The notes under the pieces: generated by a model
What the model was told of the DNA's origin: nothing
What the model saw: only the letters and a program-made list of their open reading frames with translations
Databases searched by the model: none
Program-made: the position numbers and the translations under genes
Source of the DNA: SMWD01 sp051008895
GTDB lineage: Bacteria > Pseudomonadota > Gammaproteobacteria > Steroidobacterales > GCA-2729495
Direction: 5' to 3'
Assembly (NCBI GenBank): GCA_051008895.1
Contig: JBPCXI010000121.1
Coordinates: 1-7,585 of the forward strand
DNA: 7,585 nt
Part shown: one piece after another, positions 1 to 5,483 of the stretch
Layout of the letters: the number at the start of each line of letters is the position of its first letter
Position numbering within the stretch: position 1 is the stretch's first letter

Positions 1-823
1 GCGTAAGCGAGCGGGCCGGCTCCTCGTAGCGCCGTTCAATGACCACCGGCAGCTCCCCGAGGGTTACCGGCAGGCGCTCGTCGACGCGGCCGACGACGAG
101 GCCCTTCATCTGCTCGATGGAGGTGAACTCGCCGGTCGGATTGACGGCGTAGCGGGCATTCGGGGTGTCGAACTCGCCGCCGGGCAGCACGATGTTGCGT
201 TCCTGCAGCGCCGCCTGCAGTTGCAGCGGAGACATGCCGAGTTCGGCCAGGCGCGCATTCTCGAACACCACGAAGACACGCTCCTCCTGCGCGCCGATGA
301 TCTCGACCTTCGCCGCATCGTCGATCAGCAGTAATTCGTCACGCACCTCGTCCGCAACTTCCTTGAGTTCGCGATAGTCGAACCCGTCGCCGGTTATCGC
401 AATCAGGCTGCCGAACACGTCGCCGAACTCGTCGTTGACGATCGGACCGATTACATTCTCCGGCAATTCGCTCGTCGCTCTCTCGACCTTGCGCCGCAGG
501 TTGTCCCAGATCGGGCGCACGTCCGTGTACTCCTCGCGGACATTGACGAACACGAGGGACACGCCGGCTTTCGTCTGGCTGCTGATGAAGTCGAGCTCAG
601 GAATTTCCTGGATGACTTTTTCGAGCTTGTCGGTGACGAGCATTTCGACCCGCTCCGGGCTCGCGCCGGGGAAGAAAGTCTGCACGAGCGCGGTCCGAAT
701 GATGAACCCCGGATCCTCGCTGCGTGGCATGCCGAGATACGCGGAGACGCCGGAAATCAGCACGATCAGCAGCAGCGCCACGAAGACGCGGCTTTTTTCG
801 ATCGCGAAGCGGGTCAGATCCAT
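1..823 (-). CDS. RND efflux transporter inner-membrane permease, N-terminal part (runs off window)
   Basis: I translated this open frame by hand: 274 codons read from ATG at 823, still open at the window edge. It matches the N-terminus of an AcrB/HAE1-type RND permease, the proton-driven inner-membrane pump of a tripartite efflux system. It opens with MDLTRFAIEKSRVF, and a first membrane helix follows at about residues 13-32. Next come the family-typical SEDPGF (35-40), FFPGASPERVE (50-60) and a stretch ending FISSQTKAGVS (79-89), which begin the periplasmic porter domain. Family members are about 1000-1050 residues, so roughly a quarter is visible. The proton-relay residues of TM4 and TM10 are outside the window. 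ATG 823 was chosen because it gives the standard family N-terminus; its ribosome site is weak (GC-rich, no clear GGAG). It begins 16 nt after the adaptor stop, which implies translation from the same message. Substrate cannot be predicted from this part. Confidence 0.93.
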   Translation of the reverse strand, partial: MDLTRFAIEKSRVFVALLLIVLISGVSAYLGMPRSEDPGFIIRTALVQTFFPGASPERVEMLVTDKLEKVIQEIPELDFISSQTKAGVSLVFVNVREEYTDVRPIWDNLRRKVERATSELPENVIGPIVNDEFGDVFGSLIAITGDGFDYRELKEVADEVRDELLLIDDAAKVEIIGAQEERVFVVFENARLAELGMSPLQLQAALQERNIVLPGGEFDTPNARYAVNPTGEFTSIEQMKGLVVGRVDERLPVTLGELPVVIERRYEEPARSLT

Positions 824-839
824 CGCGCGCGCCGTCGCG

Positions 840-1967
840 TCAATCGGCCAGCAGCGTGACGATCTGCCCGTCAACGAGTCGCCGCACACCCGCGGTTGCG
901 ATCAGCTCACCCTCGACCAGGCCGTCGAGCACCGGGATGCCCTCGACGTTCGGTAACGTGTCGATCGTGACGTCGCGACGCCGCGCAACGTAGTGGCCGC
1001 TGTCAGCAGTCTCGGTGTCCGCCGCACCACCATCGACCGATTCGAGCACGAACACGTAGTTGCCGCCGCGATCCTCGCCGACCGCAACGAACGGAATCAG
1101 GATGCCGTCCGGCTCGGCGCCGGGTATCGACACCTGCACGTCCGCAGCCATTCCGGAGCGGATGTCGGCACAGTTTTCGCCGATCGCGAGCGTGACCGGA
1201 TACGCCGACGCGCCGCGTTCCGCGGTGATACCGACCTCCGAGACCGTCGCCGCGAAGCTGCGGTTGCCGAGCGCCGCAATCGTGACCGAACCGGGCGCGC
1301 CCTGCTGTATCCGACCGATCCACGCACCCGGCACGTCGATGACGACCTCGGGGCAGTCACCGCAATTAACGCGGACGATCGGCTGACCCGCCGACACGTT
1401 CTGGTTCGGTTCGACGTAGCGACCGGCGATCGTGCACGCCTGCGGAGATCGCAGCGATGCGTAGGACAATTGCAGCCGCGCCGCCTCGAGCTGCTGCCTG
1501 GCTGCCGCGACCAGCGCGTTCGCCGACTCTGCCGCCGCCCGGGAGGTGTCGAGATCACTTTTGGACACGTTGCGGTTCTCGTACAGCTCGCGCGTGCGAT
1601 CAAAGTTCGCCTGCGCGTTGCGCAATTCGGCCCGCGCGCGCTGCAGCCCGGCCTCCGCCTCGCGCAGCTGCACCTGATAGTCGGTCGGATCCAGTTGTGC
1701 GACGACCTGACCAGTGTCGACGCGGTCGCCGACCACGAAGTCGATCGTCGTCACGTTGCCGGGCACTTTGAAGCTCAGGTCGGCGTCGAGCGCGGCTTTT
1801 GTCACGCCGGAGAAGATTCGCTGCGCGACCGATCCGGCGGCCAAAGCTTCGGTATAGCGAACGGGCCGCACGATTTCGCCGGCACTCTCAGGCGGCTGCT
1901 CGCAGCCGGCGAGCACGAATGCTGCGAACAGCACCATGCACATTCGATCGAATCCAGTCGCAGTCAT
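840..1967 (-). CDS. RND efflux periplasmic adaptor lipoprotein (membrane fusion protein, HlyD/AcrA family)
   Basis: A 375-residue adaptor that bridges the inner-membrane RND permease and the outer-membrane channel. A lipoprotein signal ends in the lipobox LAGC with Cys22 as the lipidation site, so the mature protein is probably tethered in the inner membrane. The order is typical of AcrA-like proteins: first half of the lipoyl/barrel-sandwich domain (about 60-100, with FKVPGNV and VGDRVDTGQ), an alpha-helical coiled-coil hairpin (about 100-168, rich in Ala, Gln, Glu and Arg), second lipoyl half (169-200, LRSPQ and GRYVEPNQNVSAG), beta-barrel (about 205-285) and membrane-proximal domain (about 286-375). 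Four further cysteines lie in the periplasmic part (178, 202, 205, 266), including a CGDC pair where the family rarely has Cys. The first ATG has GAGG only 2 nt upstream; ATG at codon 9 (1943) is an alternative start that keeps the signal peptide. It lies 30 nt after the channel gene and 16 nt before the permease. Confidence 0.95.
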   Translation of the reverse strand: MTATGFDRMCMVLFAAFVLAGCEQPPESAGEIVRPVRYTEALAAGSVAQRIFSGVTKAALDADLSFKVPGNVTTIDFVVGDRVDTGQVVAQLDPTDYQVQLREAEAGLQRARAELRNAQANFDRTRELYENRNVSKSDLDTSRAAAESANALVAAARQQLEAARLQLSYASLRSPQACTIAGRYVEPNQNVSAGQPIVRVNCGDCPEVVIDVPGAWIGRIQQGAPGSVTIAALGNRSFAATVSEVGITAERGASAYPVTLAIGENCADIRSGMAADVQVSIPGAEPDGILIPFVAVGEDRGGNYVFVLESVDGGAADTETADSGHYVARRRDVTIDTLPNVEGIPVLDGLVEGELIATAGVRRLVDGQIVTLLAD

Positions 1968-1997
1968 AGCCTCGTTACTTCGTCTTCGAGCGGCCGG

Positions 1998-4361
1998 CTA
2001 GTAAACCAGTTTGATGCCGCGCTGTTGAAAAAACGCTTCCACGGCGGCGAACCACTCGTTGAAATACTGCGGGTCGAGCATCAGCGAAAAATCGCCGGTG
2101 ACCCGCAGCACTTCGATGATATCGCCGAGGTAGATGTACTTGGCTTCCGCGGCCGCGAGATCCGACGCGAGCGACGCGTTCTGCGCGTCGATCAGCGTGA
2201 TGATCGACACCGCGCCGCTCGAGTACGATTCCGTCACGATTCGCAGGTTCTCGCCCGACGCGAGCGCGGCGGCCGCCGTGAGTTCGATAGCGGAATACGA
2301 ATTCGCGACCTCCTCGAGCGAGATCCGGATGCGCGTCTCGACATCCTGCTCGATCGCCGCGCGGCGGCGTTCCGCCTGGCGCAGCGTGTAGCGCGAGCGG
2401 TTCAGGTCCGCGCGCAGTGCGCCGCCACTGAAAACGGGCAGCGAGGCCTGGACCCCGACCTGCCACGCATTGTCGCCGATATCGAGTCCCGGGATGCCGC
2501 CCTGCCCCGGCGTGCGGTCGAGGTTGTGCCCACCCTCGCCGGCCGCCGCGATATCCGGCACCCAGTACCGACGCTTTGCGGCCGTCAGCCCGCGCTCGCC
2601 AGCCATCACGAAATACTCCGCGCCGCGGATTTCCGGCGCGGTTTCGAGGCCCCGCTCGACGACGAAATCCTGCATTGCCTGCCATGACTGGTCATTGTCG
2701 ATCAGCGCGAGAAACTGGCCCCGCGTAAAGAACGCCAGCTCCGCGTTTACGCTCGCATCGGTCGGCTGCACGGGTGTCTTCTGCCGGCGATTCAGGACCT
2801 GGTTCAGGCGATCCTCGGCCTGCCGCCGGGAAGTCTCCGCGTCGATCAGGTTGCGCCGGTCACCCGCGATCTGCGCATCCCAGCGCAGCACGTCGGCGCG
2901 GCCCGAGAAGCCGATCGACTCGCGAATGCGTGCAAGCTCGAGGTTCGTGCGCGTCACCTCTAGATTCGAGCGCCGCACGTTCTCAAGTGACAGCGTACGC
3001 AGCACGTTCAGATAAGCGAGGCCGGCCGCGCGCAGCGTTTCGAGGATGGCGGCCCTGTAGTCCTCGTCGCTCGCCTGCTTCAGGTACTGGTTGATGCGAT
3101 AGCCGGCCCACGCGCCGTCGGAGTAGATCACCTGACGCCCGCCGAACGTCACGTCAGTGGTTTCCTCCGGCGACAGGACGCCGAAAGCTCGATCCGAATC
3201 GATTCGCGACCACTCGCCACCCAGTTCGAATTGCGGCAGCAGTTCGGCGCGCGCCGTGCGCGTATCTTCGTCCGCGAGCAGCGGCTCGAATGACGCGACC
3301 TCGAGGTTCAGGTTCGCATCGACGGCCTCGAGCATCGAGTCCAGCAGCGCGAGCGGCTCGCCCTGCTGAAGCCCATCACTAAATAGCTGCTCGGCGTCCG
3401 CGAGCACCGTGTAGCGCGGCGAGAAACCGATCGCCGACGCCGTGCGCATGTTGATCGCCAGCCGCCGGCTCTCCTGCAGGAAAACCGGAATATCCTCGGG
3501 CCGATCCCCGAGCAGAATCCGCTGCACGATCAGCGCGAGGCGCCGGGTGACACGCAGCAAGTCCTCGGGCCGGCCGACGCTGGCGAGCAGCAGGCCGTCC
3601 TGCACCTCACTGACGCCAAGCAGGGAGAAACTCTTCAGCTTGCGCTCGATCAGCTTGTCGGCGAGCTGGCGAATATCGTCGTCGCTCGAACGGAACAACG
3701 GCGAGACATACACCGCATCCGCGTCGGCAGGAATCTGCGCGGCCGCCTCGAGCACCGAGTCGCCGACCGGCACAGGCACGACCTCGACCTCGAGCTCGGT
3801 GCTGAGCGCACTCATCTTCGAGTCGAGGAATTCCGCGAAGGCGTCGAGGCTAGCCTGGTCGACGAGCGCCGCGAGCTTGGTGAAATTCGCGGCCGCGGCG
3901 AAGTCGCGCAAGTCATCGTCGACGCTGTGGAGGTTAGTAATGTAAACGAGGTTGCGCTTGCCGCTCGCGCCGTCATCGAACGGAAAACTCTGCAACTCCG
4001 GATCGATCACGATCGGCACGATGACCGGCTTAATCAGGTCCGGATGCCCGCCGGCAACGTGGCAGACCAGCACGCCGAGACACAGGATCATGTCCACATC
4101 GGGGTCGGCGAGCTGCCGATCGAAAACCCGGCGCGCGCCGTCGAGCGTCCAGTCGCCGACGAGTTTATTGTCGTCGGGGAAACGCACGTCGAACTCGCCG
4201 GCGGTGAGTTTCGTGACCTCGGCCTCGATCGCAGACAGCGGAATCATCACGCGCGCCTGCGGGCCGTCGCGAAGCACGCCGATGACGGTCTCGGCATGCG
4301 CAGCGGGCACGAACAAACCGGCCAACAATAGTAAGGTGATAAACAGTCGAGGGGCGGACAT
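1998..4361 (-). CDS. Fusion protein: ABC-type periplasmic substrate-binding domain joined to a TolC-family outer-membrane efflux channel
   Basis: 787 residues, against about 420-500 for an ordinary TolC-family protein. A Sec signal peptide (about 1-23, ending PAAHA) has no lipobox Cys. Residues about 24-317 resemble the ABC_sub_bind family (PF04392): a Rossmann-like start (ETVIGVLRDG), a hinge-region stretch with KPVIVPIVIDPEL (111-123), then DADAVYVSPL (213-222), FSLLGVSEVQDGLL (245-258) and the closing ILLGDRPEDIPV/LAINMRTASAIGF (282-313). Residues about 333-787 are an outer-membrane efflux protein with two OEP repeats: repeat 1 with ARAELLPQF (370-378) and long helices at 430-525, and repeat 2 with the PVFSGGALRADLN signature (642-654), helices at 655-745 and DIIEVLRVTGDFSL near the C-terminus. 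The reading frame is continuous, with no stop between domains. It starts 46 nt after napC and is followed by adaptor and permease, so the channel half probably serves that RND pump. The role of the binding half is unknown; ligand capture or gating is inference. The start is fixed by the signal peptide. Confidence 0.93.
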   Translation of the reverse strand: MSAPRLFITLLLLAGLFVPAAHAETVIGVLRDGPQARVMIPLSAIEAEVTKLTAGEFDVRFPDDNKLVGDWTLDGARRVFDRQLADPDVDMILCLGVLVCHVAGGHPDLIKPVIVPIVIDPELQSFPFDDGASGKRNLVYITNLHSVDDDLRDFAAAANFTKLAALVDQASLDAFAEFLDSKMSALSTELEVEVVPVPVGDSVLEAAAQIPADADAVYVSPLFRSSDDDIRQLADKLIERKLKSFSLLGVSEVQDGLLLASVGRPEDLLRVTRRLALIVQRILLGDRPEDIPVFLQESRRLAINMRTASAIGFSPRYTVLADAEQLFSDGLQQGEPLALLDSMLEAVDANLNLEVASFEPLLADEDTRTARAELLPQFELGGEWSRIDSDRAFGVLSPEETTDVTFGGRQVIYSDGAWAGYRINQYLKQASDEDYRAAILETLRAAGLAYLNVLRTLSLENVRRSNLEVTRTNLELARIRESIGFSGRADVLRWDAQIAGDRRNLIDAETSRRQAEDRLNQVLNRRQKTPVQPTDASVNAELAFFTRGQFLALIDNDQSWQAMQDFVVERGLETAPEIRGAEYFVMAGERGLTAAKRRYWVPDIAAAGEGGHNLDRTPGQGGIPGLDIGDNAWQVGVQASLPVFSGGALRADLNRSRYTLRQAERRRAAIEQDVETRIRISLEEVANSYSAIELTAAAALASGENLRIVTESYSSGAVSIITLIDAQNASLASDLAAAEAKYIYLGDIIEVLRVTGDFSLMLDPQYFNEWFAAVEAFFQQRGIKLVY

Positions 4362-4365
4362 GTCG

Positions 4366-4405
4366 CCGCCAGTCTACTATGACTGGGTGACTGCAGGTAT
4401 GGCGG
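4366..4405 (-). promoter_or_regulatory. Inverted repeats between napC and the efflux genes, next to the ribosome-binding region
   Basis: Two overlapping inverted repeats occupy most of the 46-nt gap upstream of the fusion gene. One is CCAGTC/GACTGG with a 6-nt loop (4369-4374 with 4381-4386). The other is CCGCCA/TGGCGG (4366-4371 with 4400-4405). In the message, the downstream arms include the GGCGG just 5' of the start codon, the only purine-rich candidate ribosome site. The two stems share bases, so they exclude each other. There is no run of U after either stem, so this is not a Rho-independent terminator. A translational control or mRNA-processing role is inference; short stems can occur by chance in GC-rich DNA. 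Confidence 0.3.
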
Positions 4406-4407
4406 TA

Positions 4408-4995
4408 TCAGTAACCCTCGACGCCCGCCATGTCCGGAAGCTGGTGCGCGATGCCCTTGTGGCAGTCGATGCAGGTCTTGTCGCCGCTCGCCAGCGACGT
4501 CGAGTGTTGTTTCGATGCACGCGGACTCTGCAGCGTAAAGTCCATGTAGTCGAAATTGTGACAATTCCGACATTCGAGCGAGTCATTCGCTTTCAGTCGG
4601 GCCCACTCGTGCTCCGCCAGCTCCCGCCGCTTGTCGAGAAACTTTTCACGCGTGCTGATCGTCCGAAAGATCGTCCCCCACAACTCCTTCGTCGCCTGCG
4701 TCTTGCGGGCGATCTTGTTCGTCCAGTTGTGCGGCACGTGGCAGTCGGGGCAGGTTGCCCGCACGCCCGAGCGGTTCGCGAAGTGAATCGTGTCCCGGAG
4801 TTCCTCGTAGACGTTGTTCTCCATCTCGTGGCAACCGATGCAGAACGTTTCCGTGTTTGAGGCCTCGAGCGCCGTGTTGAAGCCACCCCAGAAAATAACG
4901 CCGGCGATGAAGCCGCCGACCGTCAGCGCGCCGATGCTGTAGTGGACACTCGGGCGCCCGATGTCGCGCCAGATCTTGCGAAAGTACTGAATCAT
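4408..4995 (-). CDS. napC: NapC, membrane-anchored tetraheme c-type cytochrome (quinol dehydrogenase of periplasmic nitrate reductase)
   Basis: 195 residues, the usual NapC/NirT size. An N-terminal uncleaved anchor at about residues 18-39 (GALTVGGFIAGVIFWGGF) is followed by a periplasmic domain with exactly four CXXCH heme motifs: CIGCH (52-56), CPDCH (82-86), CRNCH (142-146) and CIDCH (175-179). The last continues as KGIAHQLPDM, typical of NapC rather than of the longer TorC type. Additional His residues (71, 89, 129, 184) and Met58 just after heme motif 1 are candidate distal ligands. NapC oxidises membrane quinol and passes electrons to NapB and NapA. ATG 4995 is preferred over the upstream ATG at 5052, which would add 19 non-family residues from within napB; GAGG sits 9 nt before it. 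Only 1 nt separates it from the napB stop, so translation is probably coupled. Heme attachment needs a Ccm system encoded elsewhere. Confidence 0.96.
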   Translation of the reverse strand: MIQYFRKIWRDIGRPSVHYSIGALTVGGFIAGVIFWGGFNTALEASNTETFCIGCHEMENNVYEELRDTIHFANRSGVRATCPDCHVPHNWTNKIARKTQATKELWGTIFRTISTREKFLDKRRELAEHEWARLKANDSLECRNCHNFDYMDFTLQSPRASKQHSTSLASGDKTCIDCHKGIAHQLPDMAGVEGY

Positions 4996-4996
4996 G

Positions 4997-5470
4997 CTAG
5001 CCGCCCTCGTCGCCCGCGGCCCGTCGCTGCAGCAACTCGTCCATGTCCTCAAACTCGTTGTCGAGCACTTCGCGTGTCATGGTTTGCGTGACGTGACACT
5101 GGTTGCAAAAGTAGCGGCGCGGAGATACTTCGGCGAGGAAGTTGCCGTCGCGATCCATATAGTGCGTGACGCTAATCATCGGCGCCTGGCTGTCTTCCGT
5201 CTTACGCCGCGAGTGGCACGACATGCACTTGTTGGCCTGCAAGTTGACCTCGTAACCCCGCGTGTCGTGCGGGATCAGCGGCGGCTGCATCGGGTAGTTC
5301 CGCTTCGTGCGGATATCGCCGTCAACGACCTGCGGAATGGGACCGGGCTCCGCCTCCACGTCGATCGGCGTCCCGTCGCGGAGCGTCGCGATCTCGTCGG
5401 CAAAGGCGGTACCGGCGGACAACAAGGCCGCAAAGGTCAGGTACAGAAGACTACGTGTAAATCCATTCAT
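4997..5470 (-). CDS. napB: NapB, periplasmic diheme c-type cytochrome subunit of nitrate reductase
   Basis: 157 residues from the chosen start, normal for NapB. A cleavable Sec signal covers about residues 1-24 (hydrophobic core LLYLTFAALLSAG, cleavage after AFA). The mature protein has two CXXCH motifs, CMSCH (82-86) and CNQCH (122-126), with the family context HYMDRDGNFL and VSPRRYFCNQCH. His68 (in PPLIPH) and His103 (in VTHYM) are at the positions expected for the distal axial ligands, giving bis-His hemes. NapB takes electrons from NapC and delivers them to the iron-sulfur cluster of NapA. The ATG at 5470 gives a clean signal peptide and has a strong ribosome site; an ATG at 5509 would add 13 charged residues overlapping napA and is rejected. 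It sits 11 nt after napA and 1 nt before napC. Confidence 0.97.
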   Translation of the reverse strand: MNGFTRSLLYLTFAALLSAGTAFADEIATLRDGTPIDVEAEPGPIPQVVDGDIRTKRNYPMQPPLIPHDTRGYEVNLQANKCMSCHSRRKTEDSQAPMISVTHYMDRDGNFLAEVSPRRYFCNQCHVTQTMTREVLDNEFEDMDELLQRRAAGDEGG

Positions 5471-5477
5471 GATCGCT

Positions 5478-5483
5478 CTCCTC
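5478..5483 (-). promoter_or_regulatory. Ribosome-binding site of napB
   Basis: The minus strand reads GAGGAG, 7 nt before the napB ATG at 5470, and overlaps the TGA stop of napA. This strong Shine-Dalgarno match decides the napB start against the upstream in-frame ATG at 5509 and suggests that ribosomes ending napA can reinitiate at napB. Confidence 0.75.

Noticed and set aside
793..798. Run of six A on the coding strand near codon 10 of the RND permease, considered as a frameshift or slippage site.
   Set aside because: The reading frame (GAA AAA AGC) does not fit an X XXY YYZ slippery heptamer, and the zero frame continues with perfect family sequence.
993..2687. A 564-codon open frame on the plus strand, opposite the adaptor and the channel gene.
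   Set aside because: It is antisense to two well-supported genes, its product is Arg/Asp/Val-rich low-information sequence with no recognisable motif, and it crosses the boundary between them. It is a by-product of GC-biased codon use.
4094..4101. CH in the binding domain considered as a heme c attachment site.
   Set aside because: The cysteine spacing is CX5CH, which is not an accepted CXXCH-type motif, and the rest of the domain fits a solute-binding fold.
4369..4386. CCAGTC/GACTGG hairpin after napC considered as a transcription terminator.
   Set aside because: The stem is only 6 bp and is followed by CGGCGAC and the next start codon instead of a U tract.
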